Shown here: piece after piece, positions 8,255-17,336 of the stretch
Position numbering within the stretch: the first letter of the stretch is position 1
Layout: every line of letters starts with the position of its first letter
Source of the DNA: Leptospira sp.
GTDB taxonomy: Bacteria; Spirochaetota; Leptospiria; Leptospirales; Leptospiraceae
Reading direction: 5' to 3'
Assembly (NCBI GenBank): GCA_009991425.1
Contig: JAACWH010000019.1
Coordinates: 1 to 64,000 of the forward strand
Length of the DNA stretch: 64,000 nucleotides
The notes under the pieces: model-generated
The model's database searches: none
Seen by the model: the letters and a program-made list of their open reading frames with translations, nothing else
What the model was told of the DNA's origin: nothing
Made by a program: the position numbers and the translations under genes

Positions 8255-8430
8255 ACTAAGAACAACACACTAGTGAGCCATTGCCATCTTTCGCAGCACA
8301 CCATGGATGGCTTGCTTCGGCATTTGGAGCACGGATGCGGAACATGCCGACGAAAGATGGCAAGGTGAACTTCCTGCGCCCCTGATCGACCGAGCGTTGC
8401 CGTCGAGGGAGAGCAGGAAAAGGCGCCCAT
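8255..8430. repeat. GC-rich island of nested inverted repeats, candidate dispersed element or structured RNA
   Basis: A block clearly richer in G+C than its surroundings. TTGCCATCTTTCG (8281-8293) pairs perfectly with 8351-8363; inside it 8317-8323 pairs with 8344-8350, and CCATGGATGG forms a small dyad. A second unit follows: TTCCTGC (8371-8377) pairs with 8413-8419 and encloses TCGAC/GTCGA (8386-8390 and 8402-8406). It ends just before the stop codon of the minus-strand lipoprotein gene. Minus-strand open frames crossing it look like by-products of the structure. It is no recognised RNA family and lacks terminator T-tracts. A REP-like or MITE-like repeat is my preferred reading. Confidence 0.5.
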
Positions 8431-8431
8431 C

Positions 8432-8803
8432 CTACTTTTTATAAGGATAATGAAACTCCTTAGTGCAGAATTTTCCATTTTGAGGAGTTAAAGTTCCCAT
8501 GAGTTTAGTATTGAGTTCTCTTTCTCTTGGATCCGGTTCTATCTCTTTGAGTTTTTCATTGGCGAGTAATTTGGAGGCATCACAGGACGAGGTCGCCATC
8601 ATGAGTCCATTTTTTTTCTCGATAGAGCTGCTGGATGCCATGGCGGTGGATGTCACTCGGTAGAATTTTTTGCCATCTTTTTGGATGGTGTCTACGGTAA
8701 CTCCTGTTTGTATGTCAGGTTGGGTTTCGAGTATAGAACAATTTGTTAAGCTACTGAGGCTAAGTAGAAGTAAGAAAGTAATCGTTGTTTTCATAATTTT
8801 CAA
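8432..8803 (-). CDS. Small lipoprotein of unknown function
   Basis: 123-aa predicted lipoprotein. The start is MKIMKTTITF (an alternative ATG is three codons in), followed by a Leu/Ser hydrophobic core and lipobox LTNC (C22). The mature domain has two further cysteines (in SSCDAS and KFCTKEF) that could form a disulfide in the periplasm, and ends HYPYKK. No family is recognised. It diverges from sthA, with 154 bp between start codons, and its 3' end abuts the GC-rich inverted-repeat island. Confidence 0.7.
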   Translation of the reverse strand: MKIMKTTITFLLLLSLSSLTNCSILETQPDIQTGVTVDTIQKDGKKFYRVTSTAMASSSSIEKKNGLMMATSSCDASKLLANEKLKEIEPDPRERELNTKLMGTLTPQNGKFCTKEFHYPYKK

Positions 8804-8957
8804 TAATCCCTAGTTTAAATTATTCACAATTCAATTGATCCGTAAAGGATTTTTCTAAGGTCTGAGAATCAGCTTTAGATGAGATTGTATCTTTTCCTTA
8901 GATTTAGCTGGCAAAAAATCACTTTACATTGGATTTCTAAAGATATTTCCTTTCTTT

Positions 8958-10358
8958 ATGTCCTCAAGAATGTTCGATGTGATTGTTATTGGTTCTGGTC
9001 CTGCCGGCGAAGGCGCTGCAATGAAGTGTTCTAAATTTGGCAAAAAAGTCGCTATCATCGAGTCCTATCGATTGATTGGTGGAAATTGCACTCACAGAGG
9101 AACTATTCCAAGTAAGGCGATGCGCCAACCTCTCCAGAATTTAGTCGAGCTCAAACACAATTCATTACTGCAAGATGAACTTGCAAATGTGCATTTACAT
9201 CTACCACATCTTCTGAAAAATGCTGAATCTGTGATCCGAAGCCAAGTAACAATGAAAGATCAATTCTACCGTAGAAATGATGTTAGTGTTATAAATGGTA
9301 ATGCTAAAATCATAAGCGATCATGAAGTAATGGTGGAAGATCCAAGCAATGGATCAAATAAAATTTATACCACTGATTCCATTGTAATTGCAACGGGATC
9401 TAGACCCTATCGTCCTCCCGAGGTGGATTTCCAACATGGTCGTGTCGTCGATTCGGATACAGTCTTGCAACTTCCTGTTACTCCGAATTCCATAACAATT
9501 TATGGAGCGGGAGTGATAGGTTGTGAATACGCTTCCATCTTTCGCGGATTAGGTTGTAAGGTAAATTTAATAAATACAAGAGACAAATTGCTTTCTTTCT
9601 TGGATGATGAAATCATCGACGCACTTGCCTATCATTTGCGTGAGCAGGGAACTATCATCCGACACAATGAGGAGATGGAAAGTATTGAGACAACAGATGA
9701 TGGTGTAATACTTCATCTCAAAAGTGGCAAAAAGCTTAAGACAGCTTACTTGCTTTGGGCGAATGGAAGGTCAGGAAATACCGATAAACTAGGATTAGAT
9801 TCTGTAGGCATTGCAGTCGATAGTCGAGGAAATATTAAAGTTAATGAATCATTTCAGACCTCTGTGCCGAATATTTTTGCAGTAGGGGATGTGATTGGCC
9901 CACCTGGTCTTGCCTCTGCATCCTATGACCAAGGCCGTTATGCGGGAGCCTTCATCTGTGAAGGTCAGAACGAAAATAGCCTAACAAAAAATATACCAAC
10001 AGGGATTTATACCAGTCCTGAGATAAGCTCATTGGGTTTTACAGAAAAAGAATTAACCGAACAAAAAGTTCCTTACGAAGTAGGTCATGCTTTTTTCAAA
10101 AGTTTAGCAAGAGCACAAATCACAGGGAACACTACAGGAATGCTAAAGTTACTCTTTCATAGAGAGACATTTGCAATTTTGGGGATTCATTGCTTTGGCT
10201 ACCAGGCTTCTGAGATCATTCACATTGGACAGGCGATCATGTCCCAAGAAGGTAAGTCAAATACAATCAAGTATTTCGTTGAGGCAACTTTTAACTATCC
10301 AACGATGGCGGAAGCGTATCGTGTTGCGGCCTTGAATGGACTCAATCGAGTTTTCTGA
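8958..10358 (+). CDS. sthA: Soluble (Si-specific) pyridine nucleotide transhydrogenase
   Basis: Cytosolic FAD enzyme that moves hydride between NADPH and NAD+ to balance the two pools; 466 aa, the usual length. It shows the N-terminal FAD fold ([12 protein letters not shown]), the family hallmark [16 protein letters not shown] in which the second redox cysteine of disulfide reductases is replaced by Thr, the NAD motif [15 protein letters not shown] and the second FAD motif [14 protein letters not shown]. The missing CXXXXC disulfide is normal for SthA. Its last 17 bp overlap tail to tail with the DUF2079 gene on the opposite strand. Confidence 0.93.
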   Translation: MSSRMFDVIVIGSGPAGEGAAMKCSKFGKKVAIIESYRLIGGNCTHRGTIPSKAMRQPLQNLVELKHNSLLQDELANVHLHLPHLLKNAESVIRSQVTMKDQFYRRNDVSVINGNAKIISDHEVMVEDPSNGSNKIYTTDSIVIATGSRPYRPPEVDFQHGRVVDSDTVLQLPVTPNSITIYGAGVIGCEYASIFRGLGCKVNLINTRDKLLSFLDDEIIDALAYHLREQGTIIRHNEEMESIETTDDGVILHLKSGKKLKTAYLLWANGRSGNTDKLGLDSVGIAVDSRGNIKVNESFQTSVPNIFAVGDVIGPPGLASASYDQGRYAGAFICEGQNENSLTKNIPTGIYTSPEISSLGFTEKELTEQKVPYEVGHAFFKSLARAQITGNTTGMLKLLFHRETFAILGIHCFGYQASEIIHIGQAIMSQEGKSNTIKYFVEATFNYPTMAEAYRVAALNGLNRVF

Positions 10359-12300
10359 GAACCTGCATTCCATTTTCTTCTGCAAATATTTCGTAGCCAT
10401 TGCTAAGCCAAATTTCTTTCCAAGAATCAATTTGACTTAGCGATACATAGGGAGAGAAGCCTTGCTTGGTATCAATCCATATGTAGTTGATATTAGGTGA
10501 TATTCTCTTGGAATTTTTATTAAGTGGTCCATGCTTGAATTTATTTTTATAATTATCTTTTTGTTCTTCCTGTTTGGTTTTATTTTTTTTATTCGTTTCT
10601 AGTTCTTTCGAGTATCTGTTTCTGCTAGTAGATTCCAAAGAAACGGCTTCTAAAGGAAATATTTGATTTGAGTTAGATAGAAAGATTCCTAGGTCAAATT
10701 GTACGGCTACTTGGGAATTCTTCGGTATTTTTGCAGCCATGCTTTCCGCAAGTTCTACTCGGGCTAATTTTGAATTAGGAAGTGCGAAAGGAAAATTCTT
10801 ATCCCAGGAATTTCGATAGAAACTAATCCCCAGAATAATGAGTAGAACTGAAATTCGTAATGAAGAAGAAACTTTCTTTCTTAACGTTCGCCATCCCTCT
10901 AAGGTTGAGTATAGTAGGATAGGAAGTAAGGGATAGATATAGTAATTGTAGAAACTATTGTGCCAAAGTCTTGAAGAAAGAAAATGAATTCCAAAAAGAC
11001 AAAGAATATAGAACCAATACCTAGGCTTTACTAAGATCAGCAAGCCAGTGCTAAGTGCAATTTCAATTACTGTTGAGGAATGCTTGTAAACCTCATTGAA
11101 TGCTCGTGGAAGATCGCTGAGTATTCCAATTACAATGCCTGCTGTGCTTGTTCCCCAAGTTGACCAAATCTGCCACCAGTTTTCTTCTGCTTCAACATCT
11201 AAAATTTTTCTAAGTAGGGGAAGAACTACAGTGAAAGTGAATACACTTATGCTAAGTAGTATTAAATTTCTAGATAGATAAGATAACTTGCCAGCAAAAA
11301 TAAAATTTCCATCTCTGAAAGCTTCGCTCTCAATTTCACTGCTACTTTTATTGGGAAGCTTAGTATTGATTTTATTCCTTCTTAAATTCTTAAACTTACT
11401 TTTTATTCTCTTTCCATAGATCCAAGTTGTATTTCCAAGGAAGTAAATTATAAGATAAATGGATGCATCTTCTTTTACGAATATTGTATAAATTGTCCAA
11501 AATAGGATTTGAATAAATGATGTTTTGGATTCCAAAGAATGAATGAGCAATAAAAAAAATATTACAAAGAGGATCTCAAAATGATAGGAAGTAAGAATTC
11601 GATATAAATAAATATTGCTTAATAAAAACAGAAAGAGAAGGAACTTTTCTAAATGGACATTGAAATAAGTATATGTTAATGAATTTGTATTAAGCGCGGA
11701 ATCTGATGATGAAAATTCTCTTTTGAATTCTAAATTAGCAATTATATTCCATATAATATAAAGTAGCGTTACAAAATAAAAGAGCTGCCCCCAAGCAAGA
11801 AACAATCGAGTTTCACTTAGAAAAGTAAATGGTACAAAGAGAAGGAGAAGAGGTGCAAAATGATGGGCTAAGTAAGAATTGTTCTCTTCGCCGTGAAATG
11901 GAGAATAAAACCAAAGACCTTTAGATGTATTTAAAATGACCTCCGCCATAGAAGTAAAATCTCTTTCTCCTAGGAAAAAACTATTTCGAAAAGCAAAAGT
12001 TATCTGTATGTAATGGAATAAAAGACAAGCTAATGTTATACCTGCGAATGAAATTAGAATAGGATTAAAAATTTTATAATTAATGTAAGAATTTGGATTT
12101 TTATTTTTACAAAGTAATACACTGAGTATTATACAATACCAGAAGATTAGTCTATTGTATTTGCGTGGATCAAAATGAGGGTCAATGCTAGGAAGAAGAA
12201 ATAAGAAAGAAATTAGTAATCCTAAAAGAATTGCAGGCGTAGCAACAAAATTAGGTGATGATACCAACCTATTCCAAGCAGGCTTTAGGTGAGAAATCAT
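10342..12300 (-). CDS. DUF2079 polytopic membrane protein
   Basis: 652-aa inner-membrane protein with about ten hydrophobic helices. It contains the DUF2079 signature region with [11 protein letters not shown] and then [24 protein letters not shown], resembling GT-C-fold glycosyltransferases: an acidic residue in the first periplasmic loop and an HHFAP helix start. A charged, Lys/Asn-rich segment of about 60 residues lies near the C-terminus. A lipid-linked sugar transferase role is an inference from the fold. Its start overlaps the stop of the upstream aldolase-like gene by 4 nt (ATGA), implying translational coupling. Its 3' end overlaps sthA. Confidence 0.75.
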   Translation of the reverse strand: MISHLKPAWNRLVSSPNFVATPAILLGLLISFLFLLPSIDPHFDPRKYNRLIFWYCIILSVLLCKNKNPNSYINYKIFNPILISFAGITLACLLFHYIQITFAFRNSFFLGERDFTSMAEVILNTSKGLWFYSPFHGEENNSYLAHHFAPLLLLFVPFTFLSETRLFLAWGQLFYFVTLLYIIWNIIANLEFKREFSSSDSALNTNSLTYTYFNVHLEKFLLFLFLLSNIYLYRILTSYHFEILFVIFFLLLIHSLESKTSFIQILFWTIYTIFVKEDASIYLIIYFLGNTTWIYGKRIKSKFKNLRRNKINTKLPNKSSSEIESEAFRDGNFIFAGKLSYLSRNLILLSISVFTFTVVLPLLRKILDVEAEENWWQIWSTWGTSTAGIVIGILSDLPRAFNEVYKHSSTVIEIALSTGLLILVKPRYWFYILCLFGIHFLSSRLWHNSFYNYYIYPLLPILLYSTLEGWRTLRKKVSSSLRISVLLIILGISFYRNSWDKNFPFALPNSKLARVELAESMAAKIPKNSQVAVQFDLGIFLSNSNQIFPLEAVSLESTSRNRYSKELETNKKNKTKQEEQKDNYKNKFKHGPLNKNSKRISPNINYIWIDTKQGFSPYVSLSQIDSWKEIWLSNGYEIFAEENGMQVLRKLD

Positions 12301-13064
12301 CGAATGAAATAGAGTATTTTCCTTTCTCCAATTCTTTCGCGATTAGTTTCAATTCGGTTCTTATAATAGAAGGTTTTTTCAGGAAAGGCTTTTGCAAAAA
12401 TATCATAAAGTTCCATTTCCATAGAGAGCATGGACTCTGCTATTTCTTCTCCAGAAACATTTCCTAATTTGGCAACGTCCACCATAATATGGCGTGAGTT
12501 GATGAAATCAGGTTGAATTTCACCTCTAATCATATCGAAATTCATCTTTGTGATGGTTCCGCCAACACCTGTTTTGATATTTTTGGATTTTGCAAGTGAA
12601 ACAATATTACGAGTTATGCGAGTGACTTCTTTGTCATCAGGACTTAAATTCATTGAGGAAGATAAATCTGACCTAGCTGCTGTTATTTGATCCAATTCAG
12701 ATGTGAATGGATTGTCTAAAATGTCTAAAAGATTTCTATATCCAGTAATTGTTTCGAGATTGATCGCTTTTCGAATCTTTTTGTAATAAACGGGAGCAAC
12801 AACATTTTTTAAGGAGGTAATAAAGTTTTTGAATGCATATTCAGATTCTATCATAGGAGCAGAGATTCCCGCTACATCGGTTCTTTGGCAGATACGCATG
12901 TCATTGCGAGCTTCTGGTCCACCTATCTTTACATAAACGGGTAATAGGTTGTGGAAAATTTTCTGAAGCAGAGCAATCTCTTCTTCTCCCATGTCTTCCG
13001 TCTCAGTTCCGGTTTTGATTGCAATAATTGGATATCGTTCAATGTAATCTGAAAATTGCGACAT
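12297..13064 (-). CDS. HpcH/HpaI aldolase / citrate-lyase-beta-like protein
   Basis: 255-aa cytosolic protein. I start it at the ATG at 13064, behind a strong AGAGGGG Shine-Dalgarno, because codons further upstream would run into the lepB promoter region. Features that recall the phosphoenolpyruvate/pyruvate-binding TIM-barrel of the HpcH/HpaI and CitE group are the early acidic and Arg-containing strands (KIGGPEARNDM), an internal ISAPMIESEYAF segment like the CitE glutamate strand, and a late GVGGTIT turn. I am moderately sure of the superfamily and cannot name the substrate. It is co-transcribed with the DUF2079 gene. Confidence 0.6.
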   Translation of the reverse strand: MSQFSDYIERYPIIAIKTGTETEDMGEEEIALLQKIFHNLLPVYVKIGGPEARNDMRICQRTDVAGISAPMIESEYAFKNFITSLKNVVAPVYYKKIRKAINLETITGYRNLLDILDNPFTSELDQITAARSDLSSSMNLSPDDKEVTRITRNIVSLAKSKNIKTGVGGTITKMNFDMIRGEIQPDFINSRHIMVDVAKLGNVSGEEIAESMLSMEMELYDIFAKAFPEKTFYYKNRIETNRERIGERKILYFIR

Positions 13065-13175
13065 GTTTTCCCCTCTGGGAGACCTTCGGAAGAATTCCAA
13101 GTTGGTACAAGCATTTTTTGCAAATTTTTTCCCTTTCTTGACAGAAAAGACAAGTATTTTCAACCTTATCACGAC

Positions 13176-14198
13176 ATGTCATTTTGGAATAAAAATCAGC
13201 CCGAACCTAAAGAAGAAGAAAAGCAAAATTTCTTCTCTTCTGTTACATCCTTTGTTGGTATCATTGTTTTAGTATTTGCTTTTAAATCATCCATCTTAGA
13301 TGCCAATAACATTCCCTCGGGTTCAATGATTCCCACTTTGAAGATTGGAGATTTTCTTTTTGTCAATAAAATGAGATACTCCTTTAGGCTTCCTTTCACT
13401 GAGAAAGAATTATTTCGAATTGATAATCCAAAACGTGGTGATATTGTAACTTTCATTCCGCCTGAGGCAGCCTTTGAATATGGCGAATCCAGAGACGGAA
13501 TGTTTTCCAAAAGATTTGTCAAACGAGTAATTGGAATGCCTGGGGATACGATACGCATCACAAGAAAATACAAAGATACCAAGAAGGGTAGAGTCTTTTT
13601 CGCTATTGTTGAATATAAACCAAAAGATGGTAAAGAATTTATTTCTTACGATCCAAGAGAAGTTGATCAAAATAAAGAACTTGCTGATATAGATAATACT
13701 AGAGCCTCATCCCGTGCATTGTTTGTTGAAACAAAAGGTGAATTCGACCATTTTATTCTGGAAGGACCAGAGGATGATAGAATGTCGCCTAGTCGTTTTT
13801 ATTGTGATTTTGCAAATGGCTGTGAAATTCCGGACAGTCAGTACATGGTTATGGGCGACAACAGGGATGATTCCTCCGATTCAAGAGTTTGGGGTTTTGT
13901 TCCTAGGGAAGATATTTTAGGAAAGGCTTTGGTAATTTATTTTTCCATCAATTGGAAAGACCATACCTGTCAGTTCAAAGATGGTTTGGAACTTTCAGAA
14001 AAAGGGCCTGATCTAGCTGAAAGATGGAACATGGATGAGATTCAAAAGCACTGTGATGCCTCAGAATGGGATCACTACCAATATGGATCCAATTATTTTG
14101 AATACGAACCAAGACTTGCCTGGCTAAAGAGAACTCTACTTTATAGGCTTTGGAGAATGGAGGTTCGATGGCACCGAATAGGAAGGATCCTCCAGTAA
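13176..14198 (+). CDS. lepB: Signal peptidase I
   Basis: Membrane-bound S26 protease that removes signal peptides from exported preproteins; 340 aa from the ATG at 13176. One transmembrane anchor (about residues 22-40) is followed by box B with catalytic Ser50 (NIPSGSMIPTLKIGD), box D with general-base Lys116 (KRFVKRVIGMPGD) and box E (MGDNRDDSSDSRVWGFV). A large insertion between boxes D and E makes it longer than minimal bacterial LepB. A longer frame to 13056 exists but lies over the divergent gene's SD. The 3' end overlaps the atpZ gene. Confidence 0.93.
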   Translation: MSFWNKNQPEPKEEEKQNFFSSVTSFVGIIVLVFAFKSSILDANNIPSGSMIPTLKIGDFLFVNKMRYSFRLPFTEKELFRIDNPKRGDIVTFIPPEAAFEYGESRDGMFSKRFVKRVIGMPGDTIRITRKYKDTKKGRVFFAIVEYKPKDGKEFISYDPREVDQNKELADIDNTRASSRALFVETKGEFDHFILEGPEDDRMSPSRFYCDFANGCEIPDSQYMVMGDNRDDSSDSRVWGFVPREDILGKALVIYFSINWKDHTCQFKDGLELSEKGPDLAERWNMDEIQKHCDASEWDHYQYGSNYFEYEPRLAWLKRTLLYRLWRMEVRWHRIGRILQ

Positions 14199-14386
14199 AT
14201 CCCATTTGGAATCTAGCAGGCCTCGGAGCAGAATTCACAGGTATCATATTGTTTCATTTATTTCTCTTTTCTTGGTTGGATGAGAAATTTGCAACAAAGC
14301 CCTGGTTACTTTTGTGTGGTATGATTTTAGGATTTACCTTTGGAATCTACCATATAATCAAAAGGACTAACTCTCGAAATAAGTGA
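14168..14386 (+). CDS. atpZ: AtpZ/AtpI-family ATP synthase accessory protein
   Basis: 72-aa small membrane protein with two helices (GIILFHLFLFSWLDEKF and LLLCGMILGFTFGIYHII), the typical AtpZ hairpin found at the head of F1Fo operons; related proteins help assemble the c-ring or handle Mg/Ca. I prefer the ATG at 14168 (SD GGAGG at 14159) to a TTG six codons earlier. It begins inside the 3' end of lepB, so translation of the two is probably coupled. Confidence 0.8.
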   Translation: MAPNRKDPPVNPIWNLAGLGAEFTGIILFHLFLFSWLDEKFATKPWLLLCGMILGFTFGIYHIIKRTNSRNK

Positions 14387-14439
14387 ATTATTTATTGAAT
14401 AAATCTCTACTCAAAGATTCTATTAAAGGTTAATTATTA

Positions 14440-14817
14440 ATGAAAGAACCCATTGACCTTTCTCGCTTGCAAAAGGGAAAATTCCATCTTATCTTAGCAA
14501 TTGTTAGCTTTATAACGATTATTTGTTTCGCAATCTTATTCCCATTCTTAATTTCTGGATTTATAGTATCTTACCTCTTTCAATGGTCTATCCTAGAGTT
14601 TCGATTGCTTCTATTTTGGTGGAATCCCGTTCGATCAGCAAATTTTTCCATTCTAATAGGACTTTTCTCTCTTTTGGGAAATGCCGTTCTCTTGGGAATA
14701 GGACTACAAAAGATAGGGATGAATTTTATTTTGGGATTTTTTCTTGCGTATTTTAGCTTTCTTACAATCTTTGTTTTTGTAGCTCTGAATTCAAGAGGTT
14801 CGAAACTTCCGAAATAG
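14440..14817 (+). CDS. AtpI-like membrane protein in ATP synthase operon
   Basis: 125-aa protein with four predicted transmembrane helices and a basic N-terminus (DLSRLQKGKFH). Its position, between atpZ and atpB, is that of atpI in many ATP synthase operons. Sequence similarity to AtpI is too weak to see by eye, so the assignment rests on size, topology and context. The gene lies 53 bp after atpZ and 45 bp before atpB. Confidence 0.6.
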   Translation: MKEPIDLSRLQKGKFHLILAIVSFITIICFAILFPFLISGFIVSYLFQWSILEFRLLLFWWNPVRSANFSILIGLFSLLGNAVLLGIGLQKIGMNFILGFFLAYFSFLTIFVFVALNSRGSKLPK

Positions 14818-14862
14818 AAATAGGAAGAATCTCTTATTTTTGTAGACAAATAATAATCTTCT

Positions 14863-15900
14863 ATGAACTTAAAATACAATATGAGAACAAGCTGGCTAGC
14901 CTACGGCGCCTTGACTTTATGTCTTTTCTTTGGAAGTCCCGTATTTTCATCAGAATCGGCTACTGAAGAATTCAATCTTAACGAAGTAATCGTTCATCAC
15001 TTGAGTGATGCTCCTATTTTCCCAATTAATTTTGGTGGGAAGCAGGTTTTTGAAGGGGAAGCTGAATTCCAAAAAGACCATCCTGAAATATTTCATGACC
15101 ACTCTGGTGCAAACTACCATTATTTGGGAGGCTTCGATCTTCACATAACAAAACGTGTTACGATGATGTGGATTGGATGCCTGGTTTTATTTTTGATATT
15201 TATTCCTGCAGCTAGAATGATTTCTTCTAATCCTATGAAAGTTCAGAGCAGATTTGCGTCGGCTGTAGAAGCTATTGTCGGCTATGTGAAAGACGATGTT
15301 GTGGAAGCTTCTATGCACGGTCATGGACATGCTTACTACCACTACATGTTAACACTTTTCTTTTTCATACTTGCAGGTAATCTCATGGGAATCATTCCTC
15401 CGATTGGAGAGATTTTCGCAACTACATCTTCGATCGTTACGGGTGCAGATGTGCATCATAGTTTGACTGCCCAAGTTTGGAGCGGTATCACAACAACAGG
15501 TGATGTCAGTGTAACGGTTTCATTAGCTGTATTGACTTTTGTTTTAATTATGGGAACTGGTTTTGCATACCAGGGTATCAAATTCATTCCACATTCAGTT
15601 CCAAATGGCGTACCAATTGCACTTTGGCCTTTGATGTGGCCTTTAGAATTTATCATTTCCCCTCTAGCAAAATGTTTTGCACTTACGGTGCGACTTTTGG
15701 CCAACATGACTGCGGGTCACGTAATCATTTTGGCTCTTCTCGGATTCATTTTTAAATTTCAGAGTTACTGGATTGTTCCCATCTCTATTGTAGGTGCAGG
15801 CGCAATTTATGTGTTGGAGATTTTTGTAGCTTTCTTGCAAGCATACATCTTTGTATTGCTTACTTCCATCTTTGTTGGATCAGTAATGCATAGGCACTAA
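14863..15900 (+). CDS. atpB: ATP synthase Fo subunit a
   Basis: Membrane subunit forming the proton half-channels against the c-ring; 345 aa. The essential arginine is R277 in FALTVRLLANMTAGH. The protein is longer than the E. coli type: residues 1-30 look like a cleavable signal (ending PVFSSES), and about 70 residues rich in His and acidic groups (VHHLSDAPI, HPEIFHDHSG, YHYLGGFDLHI) precede the first channel helix. A further His cluster, MHGHGHAYYHY, follows helix 1. Such extended a-subunits occur in several bacterial phyla. Confidence 0.95.
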   Translation: MNLKYNMRTSWLAYGALTLCLFFGSPVFSSESATEEFNLNEVIVHHLSDAPIFPINFGGKQVFEGEAEFQKDHPEIFHDHSGANYHYLGGFDLHITKRVTMMWIGCLVLFLIFIPAARMISSNPMKVQSRFASAVEAIVGYVKDDVVEASMHGHGHAYYHYMLTLFFFILAGNLMGIIPPIGEIFATTSSIVTGADVHHSLTAQVWSGITTTGDVSVTVSLAVLTFVLIMGTGFAYQGIKFIPHSVPNGVPIALWPLMWPLEFIISPLAKCFALTVRLLANMTAGHVIILALLGFIFKFQSYWIVPISIVGAGAIYVLEIFVAFLQAYIFVLLTSIFVGSVMHRH

Positions 15901-15947
15901 AATGAATTATGGTATCAGTTTAAAATATTAACAGGAGTTAACTTAAT

Positions 15948-16232
15948 ATGGAATTTGGTTTAGGATATATTGGAATTGGAATTGGAGCTGGTTTAGCTAT
16001 TCTTGGAGCTGGTCTTGGTATTGGAAGAATCGGTGGTTCTGCTGTAGAAGGAATTAGCCGTCAACCTGACGCTGCTGGTTCTATTCAAACAGGTATGATC
16101 ATTGCTGCTGCCTTGATTGAAGGTGCTGCACTTTTCGCTCTTGTTATCATGTTCTCTGCTGGTGGAGTTATTAACGACGAACTAGTAAAATCAAACGCTA
16201 AAACTGCTACGACTCAAGTAGAGCAGAAATAA
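15948..16232 (+). CDS. atpE: ATP synthase Fo subunit c
   Basis: 94-aa hairpin proteolipid of the rotating ring. Helix 1 has the Gly-rich packing motif (IGIGAGLAILGAGLGIG), the polar loop is RQPD (R38-Q39-P40-D41), and helix 2 carries the ion-binding carboxylate E58 (ALIEGAALFAL). The Gln in helix 1 and the Ser/Thr after the Glu that mark sodium-type rings are absent, so proton coupling is expected. A hydrophilic C-terminal tail of about 15 residues is longer than usual. The SD is AGGAG, 47 bp after atpB. Confidence 0.96.
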   Translation: MEFGLGYIGIGIGAGLAILGAGLGIGRIGGSAVEGISRQPDAAGSIQTGMIIAAALIEGAALFALVIMFSAGGVINDELVKSNAKTATTQVEQK

Positions 16233-16244
16233 GGGTTTTCAGCC

Positions 16245-16763
16245 TTGTTTTTCTTAGGAAGTGGCGGAAGTTTAAATCTGCTGAATGTCAATCCGGGTCT
16301 GGTTGTCTGGACCTTGGCGACTTTCATCTTTGTGTTGATCATTCTCAAGAAATTTGCTTGGGACTTAATACTTAAAGCAATTGATGATAGGACAGCAGGT
16401 ATCGAAGGTGAGATCAGTAAAGCAACAAGCCTGCGAGCTGAAGCTGAAAAAGTTCTCAAAGACTACCAAGACAAAGTAAATCATTCCAGAGATGAAGCTC
16501 TTGGAATCATCAATGAAGCTAAATCTGATGCTAACAATCTAAAGCATAAGATGGTCGATGATGCGAATGCTGAAATTCGTAAGATGAAAGAGCAATCCCT
16601 AAATGATATTGAGCTTGCTAAGGCTAAAGCTGTTCATGAAATGCAAATTAAAATTGCAGAACTTTCTGTTCAGATTGCAGGCGAGATTCTAGAGAAGCAA
16701 TTGAAGAAAGAAGATTATTCTGCTTTCATCGACAAAGAACTCAGTAAATTGGAGAGTATCTAA
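16245..16763 (+). CDS. atpF: ATP synthase Fo subunit b
   Basis: 172-aa peripheral-stalk subunit: a single N-terminal membrane helix (VVWTLATFIFVLIILKKF) followed by the long charged right-handed coiled coil typical of b subunits, with repeated Ala/Glu/Lys heptads to the C-terminus. The start is a TTG at 16245, with AAGGG as SD nine bases upstream. It lies 12 bp after atpE and 3 bp before atpH. Confidence 0.95.
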   Translation: MFFLGSGGSLNLLNVNPGLVVWTLATFIFVLIILKKFAWDLILKAIDDRTAGIEGEISKATSLRAEAEKVLKDYQDKVNHSRDEALGIINEAKSDANNLKHKMVDDANAEIRKMKEQSLNDIELAKAKAVHEMQIKIAELSVQIAGEILEKQLKKEDYSAFIDKELSKLESI

Positions 16764-16766
16764 AAC

Positions 16767-17336
16767 ATGAGCCAAAGCGCCGTCGCACATTCATACGCAA
16801 CAGCTTTGTTAGAGATCATTGTTAAAGACACGGATCTAGACCAAGTCGTTCAGGATCTTTTTGAAATCCAAAAAGTATTGTTCGAAGATAAGTCGGTCCG
16901 TGAATTTGTTCTTTCTCCCATTGTAAAAAAAGATATCAAACAAAATGCTATCGCAAAAGCATTGAGCGGACAGGCTCGAGAAGAAGTTGCATCTTTCATG
17001 GGGATTTTGATCCAAAAAGATCGATTGGAATTTTTTCCTGAAATTACAGAAGTTTTCTCAACCCTGGTTGAGAAGAGAAGAGGCAGATCTAAGGTTTCTA
17101 TTGTATCCAAAGAAGCATTACCTGAAGCAGCCCTTGCAAGAATTAAGAAAGTCATAGAAAAGAAATTTAAGACAGAAGCAATCATTCATAACACAATTTC
17201 GGATGATGTAATTGGTGGGTTTTTAATCCGTATAGAGGATTTTTTGATCGATGCCACCATGAAGAACAAATTGAAAAGTATTAGTGAATCCTTACTATCC
17301 CATAAAATAACCGCCGGAGTATTATATGAAAATTAA
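16767..17336 (+). CDS. atpH: ATP synthase F1 subunit delta
   Basis: 189-aa OSCP/delta subunit that connects the peripheral stalk to the top of the alpha-beta hexamer. An N-terminal six-helix domain ([13 protein letters not shown]) is followed by the conserved C-terminal element [19 protein letters not shown] and [11 protein letters not shown]. Its stop lies inside atpA: the coding regions overlap by 11 bp. Confidence 0.95.
   Translation: MSQSAVAHSYATALLEIIVKDTDLDQVVQDLFEIQKVLFEDKSVREFVLSPIVKKDIKQNAIAKALSGQAREEVASFMGILIQKDRLEFFPEITEVFSTLVEKRRGRSKVSIVSKEALPEAALARIKKVIEKKFKTEAIIHNTISDDVIGGFLIRIEDFLIDATMKNKLKSISESLLSHKITAGVLYEN

Noticed and set aside
8255..8430. Integron attC site
   Set aside because: I looked for paired RYYYAAC and GTTRRRY boxes at the ends of the dyads and did not find them; no integrase is in the window.
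8239..8478. 79-codon minus-strand open frame, and an alternative frame, across the GC-rich island
   Set aside because: The frame follows the inverted repeats rather than codon use, overlaps the 3' end of a lipoprotein gene, and is Cys/Arg-rich with no fold pattern.
13138..13166. TTGACA at 13138 as the lepB -35 box
   Set aside because: No acceptable -10 element at 15-19 bp spacing (the bases there read CAACCT), so I do not call a promoter.
16245..16256. Possible sodium-type ATP synthase
   Set aside because: The c-subunit lacks the helix-1 Gln and the Ser/Thr following Glu58 required for sodium binding.
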